DNA of 64,000 bases from Prasinococcaceae sp. CCMP 1430 (lineage: Eukaryota; Prasinodermophyta; Palmophyllophyceae; Prasinococcales; Prasinococcaceae), in the NCBI GenBank assembly GCA_013416795.1, contig RQSC01000907.1, positions 22,678 through 86,677 of the forward strand, read 5' to 3'. A model generated the notes under the pieces. The model worked only from the letters and a program-made list of their open reading frames with translations, had not been told where the DNA came from and did no database searches. Below are positions 21,470-30,794 of this stretch, piece after piece; the first letter of the stretch is position 1; each line of letters opens with the position of its first letter. A program made the translations under genes and the position numbers.

Positions 21470-24400
21470 TCAGATGTACCTCCCGCCGTGCCGTCCGCCG
21501 CCCGCGTCGTCGTCGGGCTCCCCAATCGGCGCGAAGGGCTCGAACGCCCACGCGGCGTCGCGCTCCGCCGCGCCGGCTGCAGGCGACGAGCGCGGTGGTC
21601 CGACGCGCTCGGAGGCGCCCCTCTGGAGGGCCGCTTCGGCCTCGGACACCGCCGCCTCGAGCTGCGCGTCAACTCGGCGCATGTGGTCCTGGGGGCCGTT
21701 CAGAACATCCACGTGCGGCTGGAATCCTTTGTTCTCGAGCGCGTAACCCGCACCAGTCATCCACACCCTCCAGTCGGGCACGGCCACCGTTGAACCATCC
21801 ACGAGCTCGAGGGACAGGTAGTTGCACGCGACGCCACCCCATGTTCGCCGCCCCACGACGCGGCCGAGGCCGAGGTGGGAGACGGCGTGCGCGATGACCT
21901 CGCCGTCGGAGCCGGTGTTCTCATCGCACAGCACCACCACGGGCCCGACAGCAAGCAGCGGAAAGCGTCGGGAGGCGCCTCGACGAGGCACCTCGACGCC
22001 GAGCGCCCTCTGCTGCAGGTGCGCCAGCAGCACCTCTGAGCCGGCACCTCCCGCGTTGCCTCGAACATCCACGATCAATGCATCGCGTGCTGACTCGGCA
22101 TGCAAGTGGCGCCACAGCTCTGCGCGCAAGCGCGCGCGTTCGCGCGTGTGCGCATCCACAAGCGTGTCAGCAGCGTGCGCTCGCGTGCGCACGCGCGTGC
22201 ATGCACGCGCATGCGTGCGTGCGCACGCGTGCGCGCGTGCATGCGCGTCCTATTCACGTACCTGACAGGCCCAAACGCTCCGTGTCCGGCATGTGAAGAT
22301 AGCCCACCCTTCCCGACGTGCGGGCGTGGACGCGGGCGCGACGAGCGCCAATTAGATCGCGATAGCGGGCGTCGACCTCCGAGGAGAGGCAGCGCACGCG
22401 CACCAGGCGTGAACGGTGTGAGCCTGCATTCCCCGCACTGTTTCCTTCGCCGCCGGCGCCTCGCTCTCTCTTCTCGCGGAGTTGGCCCTTCGACCGCTTC
22501 TTCTTCGCGGCCTCTTCCGTCGACGCACTGGCTTTGCTCTTCCCCTTGTCCTTCCCATTTCTTTTCCCTCCCGCCTTGCCCGCGTCCACGCGCAGTCCCG
22601 CGAGCTGCGTCGCAATGCTAGCGCTACCAGCGCTCAAAATTTCGAGCAGCACCTCGCGCCCACCGGCGTTGAGTAAGAGGTCGGCAGGGCTCAGCTCCGG
22701 CGTGAGCCGCACCCTGTCAATTGAGAGGATAGCATCCCCGACGCCAACATTGACGCCGGGCTTGGCCAGCGGGCCACCGCGTCGCTCATCCCACGTGTCG
22801 CCTTGCAGGACGCGCAAAACCCTGTACCCTTGCATCGCGTCGTCCCACGCAAAGTCCGCACCGAGATATCCTGGGCGGTGGCTCCGCGGCGAATCGCGCC
22901 CGCTATCCGCCACCCCAACCCAAGCGTGCGAGCTGCGCAGCTCTCCGACCATTTCCTGCATGAGGTCTTCCAGCTCGGACCGACACGCCACGCGCGCAAG
23001 AAGGGCAGCATGGCGCCTCAGACACCCAGTCCAGTCGATGCCCGCTGCGTGGTCGGGGTGTAGCGCTGCCTCGTCACGGAAGAGACGCCAAGCTTCGACG
23101 AGCATCTGAGTCCACTCTCGCTCTGGCTCCACGAGCAGGCGCACGCGGTCGAGGTCGATGAGACCGCTCTGGGGAGTGAAAGCAGCAGGATCCACTTCCT
23201 CGTCGTCAGAGTCTTCAGTGGGCGGTTTCGCGCCCGTCGAGAACACGCGGACCTCGTCGTTGCCGTCCTCGTCGATCCCTTCGACTAGCGTGGTGCGCCC
23301 GTCCATTGACACGCTGAAAGACACCACACCGCGTTCGATGAGGGTCGACTCGCGCATGTGGCGGAGCGAAAACTTCACCAGCGACCCCGACGAGGCATCC
23401 CCCTCGCCGTCCGCCTCGTCCTCGTCGACGTCAATGCCCACTGGCGCCGAGACTACCGGAAAGACAGTGTAGACGAGGCACTGCTTGTCAATGCCCGCAA
23501 CCTGGCCGTACCGCCCAGACTCGAGTGGAAGCGCCACAGCTCTATCCAAGATTCCCTCAAAGTCTATCTCGATCGGATCTGGCGGCACCTCTTCGAATTC
23601 GGACCCGCTCGCGCCTTCGTCGTCGTCGCCGTACTCGCTGCCCTCATCCCCGTCGTCAGCGCCACTGTCGTCATCATCATACACCGTACGTAGCATGGGC
23701 AGAAGAGGATTGGGTGTGTCCCGCTTGAGCGGAAGCACGAACGGTTTTTGCACTCGTGGAAACGACACGTCCATGGGCTTCAACTCATCGTACACCGGCT
23801 CTGCCTCTCGGCTCGCGAGGAAGTAGAGGAAGTCTCCGGCTGGGTCCCAACTCGGACTCGTGTCTTCGAGCAGTGGGTCGGTCACCGTGCGGGCCTCGCC
23901 GGACCGAACGTCCAGAATCCTGATGGTCGCCATATGGGCGGCCTCCTCGCAGCGGCTGTATGCGAGCCAATTTCCGCACGGCGACCAGGCAAGACCTTCG
24001 ATTCCGCCCGCCGACGGCGACCGGTCAGCCACGCTGTGCCGCTCTGAGTCGACATCCACCACAAGTAGCTCATGCTTGTGATTCACAAGAGCAAGGAGCG
24101 GAGCCTGAGGAGAGGCGGACATTTCCTCCACGCGACCCAGCGTCCGCGAGTCCAGCCGCAGCCGCTTGGGCTCGCCACCCTCGCGAGCTCCGCTGCCGCT
24201 CGGTTGGTGCTCCCAGTGAACCTCCAAGCCCTCCTCGCCTCCCGCATCGCTAACCAGCACGAGTCGTCGCGCGTCAAAGAGCCATGCGGCCAGGCGGACG
24301 CGGGTGCTGGCCACGAGCCTCGCGTCGTGGCGCCCCCCTTCCCCGTCTCCCCCCAGCCCCTGCGCCAGCGCCGCCACCGGCGTTCGGTCGCGCGGGCTCG

Positions 24401-25116
24401 CGGCGCAGCCCTCCGCAGCAGGAAACGAGAGCACAGGTCCTTCCCACAGCCCGAACGCAAACGCCTGCCCTCTGGCAATGGCAAGGAGCTTGAGGCCTTC
24501 GGGATGCATCGCCACGGCGTCGAGCTCCTCGTATGCGCTGAGCTCACGCGGCTCGGCCTGCGACCGCGTGCCCCGCCAGTCCATGCGCACCTCGCGAACG
24601 TCGTTCGTCCATCCGTCCGACCGATCGAGTCGCGCCTCGAGCACGAAAATCCTGCCACCCGCGCAGAAGGCCGCGCGCACGGAGGTCTCACCCCTGTGCG
24701 CGCATGCATCGGCGTGCTCGGCGTCGATCGACACCATCCGGCACCAGAATCCGCCCGACCACTCGCCCGGGCTCGCGTGCACCACTAGATCGCCTCCGGT
24801 GCGCGCGTCCACGCTGACGATGGCTCCCGCAAGGTGGCCCTCTCCGTCCACCGCCATCAGCAGGCGGCCGCCGGCGACCCATTGCGGCGCGGCGCACTTG
24901 CCGATGCCGTGCTTCTCGTCGATGGGCAGCCGCTCGAAGCGCCCGTCGCCGTCGGCGTCGACAAAGACATCACCCGCGCGCCCACCGCGGTACCCCTTCC
25001 ACTCCGCTCCACCTGGCTCGCCAACGCCGCGCGCCACCAGCCGGCCTGGGCCCCCGCCGGGCTCGAAGGCCGCCGCGTCCGCGGGTCCGAGCGGGAGCGG
25101 GGTCACGCCGCCGTCC
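21470..25116 (-). CDS. Tricorn-type protease (S41 family), N-terminal part missing
   Basis: Exons 25116..22262 and 22119..21470, phase 1, GTACGT donor, acceptor in a CG-rich stretch; about 1,167 residues visible. The first recognisable block (VTPLPLGPADA, EWKGYRGGRAGDVFVD) corresponds to roughly residue 150 of archaeal tricorn, so the first part of the beta-propeller is absent. Two propellers are followed by the C1 domain with LRSSHAWVGV, carrying the Ser-His pair, then a PDZ domain (about 22660-22900), a Lys-rich insert, and the catalytic C2 domain with VDVRGNAGG, the nucleophile block ENTGSDGEVIAHAV and LENKGFQPHVDV, whose Glu is probably the fourth catalytic residue. In archaea tricorn degrades peptides released by the proteasome. 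It is better known from archaea and bacteria than from eukaryotes. Low-complexity acidic insertions occur. Confidence 0.92.
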
Positions 25117-25139
25117 CTGGGGCGGGCGCCGGCGCTAGA

Positions 25140-25570
25140 CGGCGGCCATTGCAGCGCGCGCGCGCGCGCCCGCGCGCGGGCTGCGGCGCGCGTGTGTGTG
25201 CACGCGGACGCTCGCTCCCTCGTGTGCGTGTGTGTGTGTGTGCGTGTGTGCGCGCCCGCGCGCTTGTGGGGCGCACGCGAAAACGCGACGCCGCACGCAC
25301 GCGTGCGCACACGCACGCGCGCGCGAGTGCGCTCTCTGTGCGCTGGCCATATCCGAAAATCTGTCCAACATCTTCGGGGGTCGCGCGCGCCAGAGTGCGC
25401 GCGTGCGTGCGGGCGCACACACGTGTGTGCGTGCACACACACAGGCACACGCGCGCACACACGCACGCACACACACGCACACACACGCACACACACGCGC
25501 GCGCGCGCACACACACGTCCGTGCTCGCGTAGGCACCCACGCGCGCGCGCGTGCGCGCACATACACAGTG
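25140..25570. repeat. CA/GT and CG dinucleotide-rich region
   Basis: A dense array of alternating CA, GT and CG dinucleotides, strongest at 25220-25260 and 25420-25530. It keeps several frames artificially open for more than 150 codons with Arg/Ala/Thr/His-rich nonsense. It lies exactly where the missing 5' exons of the tricorn gene should begin, so it is either an expanded intron repeat or a poorly assembled joint. Potential Z-DNA-forming sequence. Confidence 0.8.
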
Positions 25571-25780
25571 CACGCGCTCGAGCGAGCAAGAGAGCAAGGG
25601 CGAGAGGGAGAGAGAGAGGACATGGCGACGCTCGCGTGCGCCGCGCGGGGCGCGCGGTGTGGCAGCCGCCGCGGCTGCGGCCGTTGCTGCGGCTGTGCCC
25701 CGCTCCCGCTCCCGCACCTCTCCCGGGAAAGAGTAGAATTCATTAAAATGTACTGTACATGTATGTTACCCACGAGCCGC

Positions 25781-26254
25781 TCAGCCGTCGAAGAGGGAGG
25801 CCTTGCGCCGTCGCCTGTCCGCCACGACGGCCGCCCCGAGCCTGCGCTGGCACTCCTTGTAGCGCTCGAACAGCCCGCCGCACGCGTCGGCGTCGGCGTG
25901 CGCGCCGCTGCCGCCGTGCTCGAGGCGGCAGAGCAGCGACGCCTGCGAGGTCGCCGCGCCGGCGCGTCGGGTCAGCGCTCGGCGCGCGCTGGACGCGGCG
26001 GGCGGGACGGGCTGCGTGGGGTGGGGTGGGGTGCGGTGGGTGGTGGGTGAAGTGGGCAGGGGATCGGGGAGCGAATGGGCCAAGGCACCGGAGTGCAGCA
26101 CCCCGCTCGCCCCGTGGCGCGGGTGGCGCCAACCCACCTCCCTCTCCGGACGGCACGCGTCGCGCAGCAGGCGCCCGTCAGCGTCGACGCGCGCCTCCAC
26201 GGGCACCAGCGGATCGACCGCCGCGCCGCCGGGAGCGCCCGCGCCCGCCGCCAT
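25781..26254 (-). CDS. COX23: Twin CX9C (CHCH) protein, COX23/CHCHD7-like
   Basis: Exons 26254..26138 and 25942..25781, phase 0, GTGGGT donor, 195-nt intron; 92 residues. Splicing produces the first CX9C motif, C-RPEREASLL-C, from the two exons. The second motif is C-GGLFERYKE-C. The pair, spaced by about 15 residues, forms the coiled-coil-helix-coiled-coil-helix fold of intermembrane-space proteins imported by Mia40. The string EASLLCRLEH followed by YKECQRR fits COX23/CHCHD7, which assists cytochrome c oxidase assembly. The basic tail is DRRRRKASLFDG. Other small CX9C proteins remain possible because the family is short. The 3' flank contains TGTAC-T-GTACA at 25749-25759. Confidence 0.85.
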   Translation of the reverse strand: MAAGAGAPGGAAVDPLVPVEARVDADGRLLRDACRPEREVGWRHPRHGASGVLHSGALAHSLPDPLPTSPTTHRTPPHPTQPVPPAASSARRALTRRAGAATSQASLLCRLEHGGSGAHADADACGGLFERYKECQRRLGAAVVADRRRRKASLFDG

Positions 26255-27018
26255 CGCCGCGCACCACCCGCCCACTACCAGCGCCGCGCGCAGCCTCGCG
26301 GCGGAGCCTCCCAAGCGCCCTCCCTCCCTCCTTCCCGCAGCGCCACGCGAGGCGTGTGCCGACGCCGCTGCGCCGCGCCCGCGCTGCTCCTCGGCTGGAC
26401 CTGAGCGTGCCGCGAAACGCGCCGAGCGCGCACCCCCACATTTGAGGTTTTTTATGTAGGGTCCATGATCTTCGTCAGATCGCACGCGGCGTTCGCGCCG
26501 CCGCCGTTTCGCGCGGTACTGCCTCTCGGCTCCCATGCGTTTGGACTGTTGCGGGGGCGGGCGCGCACTGGCACGTCCGGAGCACGCACTGTATGTGTAG
26601 CTGCTTTCACTCGATGCATGTACCCACGGGCGATCTCATTATCAGATTGCATGCGTCTGACCGGAGCGCGTGCACGTGCACGTGCACGTCCTTTCACTCG
26701 ATTCATGTGCCCACGGGCGATCTCATGATCAGATTGCATGCGTCTGACCGGAGCGCGTACACGTGTATGTGTGGGTCCTTTCACTCGAGTCACGTACCCA
26801 CGGGCGATCTCATGATCAGATTGCATGCGTTGCGTCGGGGCGGTCCGCCGGAGAGCTGTTGGGGCCCGCGCTCGCTCTCGGCGCGCTCGGCAGCGCCGCG
26901 AGTGGGGGGGTGGGGTTCGCTATCGCAGCATGCTTGGGTGGCACAGGTCAACCCCGGAGCTTCACCCTCGAAACCACCGGGTAGAAGGTCCCAGTACCAG
27001 TGCCAGAGTGACTGCCGT
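26255..27018. other. Intergenic region containing an 87-bp tandem repeat; no gene
   Basis: This is upstream of the COX23-like gene and ends at the ambiguous base before Sec1. Apart from the tandem repeat at 26604-26831, no conserved coding was seen. The plus frame that runs into Sec1 does not resemble any Sec1 N-terminus before 27019, so this DNA is probably not the true Sec1 upstream region. Confidence 0.5.
26604..26831. repeat. Tandem repeat, 87-bp unit, 2.6 copies
   Basis: Units start at 26604, 26691 and 26778, each opening with CTTTCACTCGA and containing CCCACGGGCGATCTCAT and CAGATTGCATGCGT. The third copy is cut off near 26831. Period 87 is a multiple of three, so both strands stay open as 29-residue repeats, but no start, homology or splice context supports translation. 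The copies differ mainly in a purine/pyrimidine-alternating segment (GTGCACGTGCACGTGCACGT in copy one). Confidence 0.9.
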
Positions 27019-27019
27019 N
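27019..27019. other. Ambiguous base (N) at the broken 5' end of Sec1
   Basis: Single N. Sec1 homology begins immediately to its right (RLLGEVLAP) and the sequence to its left is unrelated, so the N probably marks a join between two contigs and not a single unread base. Confidence 0.7.
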
Positions 27020-27021
27020 CG

Positions 27022-29019
27022 CGCCTGCTCGGCGAGGTGCTCGCGCCCGCGGCCGCGGGCGCCGAGCGGGGCGAGTGGGCCGTGCTCGTGATGGACCCGG
27101 CGGCCACGCGCGTCGCAAGCGCGATGGCCACCATGAGCGAGCTCATGGAACAGGGCGTGTCGCTCGTGGAAGACCTGCACAAGCGGCGCGAGCCGTTGCC
27201 CGCGCAGGACGCCGTCTACTTCCTCGCGCCCACCCCGAAGAGCATCGACGCGCTCGTCGCCGACTTCGCCGCGCGCGACGCGCCCAACTACCGCGCGGCG
27301 CACGTCTTCTTCACCTCGTCGGTGCCCACCGCGCAGCTGCACAAGGTCAAGGCCTGCGCCGGGCTGCTCGCGCGCGTCAAGACGCTCAAAGAGGTCAACA
27401 TGGACTTCATGCTCGAGGACGGGCGCACGATGCTGACCCCCTCGCCGCTCGCGCTCGAGTGCTGCTACGCCGAGGGCGCGCGCGGCAGCGCGAGCGCCGC
27501 GGGCGAGCGGCGCAGGTGGGCGCAGCAGCTCGCCACGGTGTTCGCCACGCTCGGCGAGCTTCCCGCCGTGCGGTACGCCTCCAAGGACGGGGCGCGCGCC
27601 GGCGACAAGGGCGACGATGGCTTCGACCTCGCCACCTTCGCGCGGGATGTGCACGGCGCGGTGGGCGCCGTCGCACGCCGCGCGGCGGGCATGCCCGCCG
27701 TGGAGACGTGCGAGCTGCTCGTGCTGGGACGTGCGTTCGACCCGGTCGCACCTGCCATCCACGAGTGGACCTACGAGGCAATGGCGTACGACCTGCTGCG
27801 CGTCCGCGCGGGCGGCGTGTACCGCTACGAGGTGGAGACCAACGCCGGAACCAGGGAGCCGAAGGACGCCATTCTGTCGGAGTCGGACTCGCTGTGGGTC
27901 AACCTGCGCCACATGCACCTCGCGGAAGCCTCCATCGAGCTCAACAAGCTCCTGGAGAGCTTCAACTCGAACAGCAAGGCGACCAAGCTCAGGGGGGGCG
28001 GCGCCGGTGGTTCGGGCGGCACCATCAGCATGCGCGACCTCAAAAAGACAGTGAGCGCCCTCCCGCAGTACCGCGACAAGCTCACCAAGCTCGCGCTTCA
28101 CATTGACGTCGCCTCCAAGCTCAACACGGCCGTGCGCGAGCGCGCGCTCAAGGCCGCCGGTGAAGTCGAGCAGGACATCGTGTACGGCGACGCAACGTCC
28201 AAGGAGCTCATCGCGCTGCTCTCCATGCACGGCGAGCACCTCTCCAAGCAGGACAAGCTGCGCGTGCTCATGTGCTACGCCGCGACGCACCCCGAAAAGC
28301 TCGACAAGGCCAAGCGTCAGGGATGGATGAAGCTCGCGCGCCTCTCGGAGGAAGACATGGACACCGTGGTCAACCTGGAGCACCTGGGCGTCGCAGTGAA
28401 CAAGCGCTCGGGCCTCAAGGCGATGGTCAACATAGGGCGCAAGCGCCGCGCGAAGGCTGCGCTGCGAAAGGAGCGTGGCGCGGACGACGATGGCGAGGGC
28501 GAGTTCGGCCTGGCTCGCTTCACGCCGCTGCTGAGTGACATCATCGAGGACGCAGCGCGGGGCGAGCTTTCGGTCGACGAGTTTCCGTACGTGACGCAGC
28601 CGCGGATGGGGTCTCCGCTGCTGGGGGCGGGGGCAGGAAATGGCGCTGGCGGCAGCGCCGGCTTCGGCGCCTCCGGCGGAAGCGGAAGCGTGCATGCGCG
28701 TGGCTCCGTGCGCTCCGCGCGTTCCACTGCGAGCTGGGCCACGCGCGGTGCCACCGGCGGCTTAGCCACCGGAGCGAGCGCGGGGACGGCGCCGGCGTCC
28801 TCGCGCGCGCGGCGGGGAGGCGCCGACACGCCAGCGCGGCGCCTGTTCGTGTACATCGCCGGCGGCGCGTCCCGCTCGGAGATGCGCGTGGTGCACAAGC
28901 TTGCAGAGTCGACGGGCATGGACATCATGCTGGTGACCACTTCGATCGACACCCCCGAGACATTTATTGCCAACGTCGCCGGCCTCAGCGGGGGCGATGG
29001 CCTCGGGGAGGACTTCTGA
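27022..29019 (+). CDS. SEC1: Sec1/Munc18-family vesicle-fusion protein (5' partial)
   Basis: 665 residues are visible, lacking only the first 10-20 residues. Blocks typical of Sec1/KEULE proteins are VLVMDPAATRVASAMATMSEL, EQGVSLVEDLHKRREPLP, DAVYFLAPTPKSIDALVADF, LLVLGRAFDPVAPAIHEWTYEAM, LPQYRDKLTKLALHIDVA and KELIALLSMHGEHLSKQDKLRVLMCY, ending with RLFVYIAGGASRSEMRVVHKL. SM proteins clasp SNARE bundles to drive membrane fusion, and this type acts in exocytosis or cytokinesis. A Gly/Ser/Ala-rich insert of about 80 residues (about 28620-28820) sits before the last domain segment. No intron was seen in the visible part. The 3' flank is AT-richer. Confidence 0.93.
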   Translation, partial: RLLGEVLAPAAAGAERGEWAVLVMDPAATRVASAMATMSELMEQGVSLVEDLHKRREPLPAQDAVYFLAPTPKSIDALVADFAARDAPNYRAAHVFFTSSVPTAQLHKVKACAGLLARVKTLKEVNMDFMLEDGRTMLTPSPLALECCYAEGARGSASAAGERRRWAQQLATVFATLGELPAVRYASKDGARAGDKGDDGFDLATFARDVHGAVGAVARRAAGMPAVETCELLVLGRAFDPVAPAIHEWTYEAMAYDLLRVRAGGVYRYEVETNAGTREPKDAILSESDSLWVNLRHMHLAEASIELNKLLESFNSNSKATKLRGGGAGGSGGTISMRDLKKTVSALPQYRDKLTKLALHIDVASKLNTAVRERALKAAGEVEQDIVYGDATSKELIALLSMHGEHLSKQDKLRVLMCYAATHPEKLDKAKRQGWMKLARLSEEDMDTVVNLEHLGVAVNKRSGLKAMVNIGRKRRAKAALRKERGADDDGEGEFGLARFTPLLSDIIEDAARGELSVDEFPYVTQPRMGSPLLGAGAGNGAGGSAGFGASGGSGSVHARGSVRSARSTASWATRGATGGLATGASAGTAPASSRARRGGADTPARRLFVYIAGGASRSEMRVVHKLAESTGMDIMLVTTSIDTPETFIANVAGLSGGDGLGEDF

Positions 29020-29165
29020 GGCGGCGCCGGCGCGCGAGGCGCCGCTCTGCTCGTAAATATGTTACCGGACGGTGGTGGCATATAGTACTGGACGCGAGTG
29101 CCGGCGCGCGGACGAGGGTCGCTCGCCCCGCGCGCGCGGCCCGGGCGGGGCGCCCCGGGCTGTTT

Positions 29166-29643
29166 TTAGATCATGTGGTCGCCGCTGCCGAGGCCTTCGA
29201 GGCAGTACTCATCGCTCAGCATGTGCATGTCGCCCGATCCGCCCATCCCGCCGACGCCCGCGCGCCCGTCGGCCCGGGGCGCCGTCCTCGCCTCGCGGAT
29301 GATCGCCTCGATCTCGTGGATGGGCTGCGCGCGAGGGTTCGGCGGCGGCGAGGTGAAGGCCAGGTCGGTGGGCAGATTCCTCCTGAACCACGGGTGCTGC
29401 TTGATCTGCTCGATGTTGTAGCGCCTCGCCGGGTCGGCCACGAAGATCCTGCTCAGCAGGTCCTGGCACTCGGCGCTCACCTTGAGCGCGGGCGGCACGG
29501 CGTAGTGCACGGCGAGGATGCGTCGGATGGTCTCCTTGAAGTTGCGCGGCTGCCGCGGGTCCTCGAAGGGATACGAGCCCACCAGCATCACGTACAGCGT
29601 CACGCCGCAGCTCCAGATGTCCGCCATGTTGCCGTCGTAGCGC
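29166..29643 (-). CDS. SnRK2-like Ser/Thr kinase, C-terminal exon only
   Basis: 158 residues of one terminal exon, starting after an AG acceptor (CGTCCAG) at phase 2. It covers kinase subdomains IX-XI: RYDGNMADIWSCGVTLYVML, GSYPFEDP, FKETIRRILAVHYAVP, DLLSRIFVADPARRYNIEQI and KQHPWFRRNLP. A short acidic tail ends DEYCLEGLGSGDHMI. The pattern fits the SnRK2 branch, whose members mediate osmotic-stress signalling in plants. The glycine loop, catalytic HRD and DFG motifs are absent: the exons that should encode them would have to lie where the PsbP gene runs in the opposite direction. Either the locus is rearranged or the assembly is joined wrongly here. Confidence 0.85.
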
Positions 29644-29678
29644 CTGGACGCGCGCGTCGAGGTCAGCGCGGGGGCAGC

Positions 29679-30519
29679 AGCGCGCACCGCTCGCGGGCCG
29701 CGGGCGCCGCGGCGGCGCTCGGCCTCTCGGCGGGCGCGCAGCCCGCGAGCGCGGCGTACGGCCAGTCCGCCAACGTCTTCAAGAAGAGCCGCGAGAACCT
29801 CGAGGGCGACTACGCGCTCTACACGGCCGACGACTACAGCATTCTGATCCCGCAGAGGGGCTTCAACCCCTCGCCCAACGAGTACCTGGCCGAGTGGCCG
29901 GGCGTCGACGTGCGCTGGGAGGACTACGGCACGACCGACTTCGCCAACGTGACCGTGACCGTCCTGAATGGCGAGAAGCTGCCCAAGCCCAGCGACCTGC
30001 AGTTCATGCTGGGCGAGTCGACCTGGGATGGGTACGGCGAGTTCTCCACGGTGAACTTCACCGACCCGACGAGCGCCGACCTCTTCGCAGTCAACGTGCT
30101 GGACTCGGAGGAGAAGACCATCGACGGCAAGAAGTACGCCGTCTACGAGCTGCTCACGCGCACCGTGGACGGCTCGCAGGGCGGGCGCCACCACTTCATC
30201 TCCGCGAGCACCCAGGGCGGAAAGACCTACATTGCGGTGCGTGGCGCAGTGTCACCGTTGCCGCTCTCTATGAGCCACTCGCAACGCCCCAGTCCACCGC
30301 GTGCCAAGCGCGCAACGTTCTGCCTGGATGCTGACGCCCAGATACCCAATGTCTCCCTCCCCCTTTCCTCTCTCTCCCTCTCTCCCCCTCTCTCTCACAA
30401 ACACACACGCGCGCGCGCGCACACACACATCACTCCAGAAATTCACCGCCGGCGACAAGCACTGGGGCCACAACCAGGACATCGCCAGGGCGGTGCGTGA
30501 CTCCTTCCGCGTGGGCTAA
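29679..30519 (+). CDS. PSBP: PsbP, photosystem II oxygen-evolving enhancer 2 (5' partial)
   Basis: Exon about 29679..30236 (left boundary uncertain) and exon 30439..30519, phase 0, GTGCGT donor. The visible N-terminus ends in a thylakoid-transfer hydrophobic stretch (AAAALGLSAGAQPASA) with cleavage expected before AYGQSANVF, the usual PsbP mature start. Matching blocks are VDVRWEDYGTTDFANVTV, YAVYELLTRTVDGSQGGRHH, GGKTYIA and, in exon 2, KFTAGDKHW ending DSFRVG. PsbP binds the lumenal side of photosystem II and optimises calcium and chloride retention. The plastid transit peptide and start are missing upstream. The intron carries CT then CA/CG microsatellites just before its acceptor. Confidence 0.92.
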
Positions 30520-30794
30520 ATGCACGCGAGGGCGAGGGCGGACGGCTTCATCGGAGAACGAAAAACACAACAAGCCACCAACCGCAAGGCGCGCGAATTT
30601 CGTTTCAGCCCTGCGCAAGCTGGGCTCCAACCCGCCTGAGTGAGAGAGCCGAGCGGAGGACAACCACGCATGCATACATGCTTCGCGCGCGTATGTAAGG
30701 GCACACGTGTTTGCTGGATACCTCCCCACCAGGGCGTGGGCGCGGACAGTGCGCGGGCAGCCGTGCGAACGGCGCGCGGGCGACCGGGTGTCGT

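Noticed and set aside
25220-25540. Possible CRISPR-like or telomeric array
   Set aside because: Plain dinucleotide repeats without unit/spacer structure or telomere words.
22275-25589. Treating the whole 1,111-codon minus frame as the tricorn protein
   Set aside because: The first 150 codons are translated CA/CG repeat; homology starts only at about 25100.
26593-27018. Upstream repeat-coding part of the Sec1 frame as the Sec1 N-terminus
   Set aside because: No resemblance to SM-protein N-termini; continuity relies on an N at 27019.
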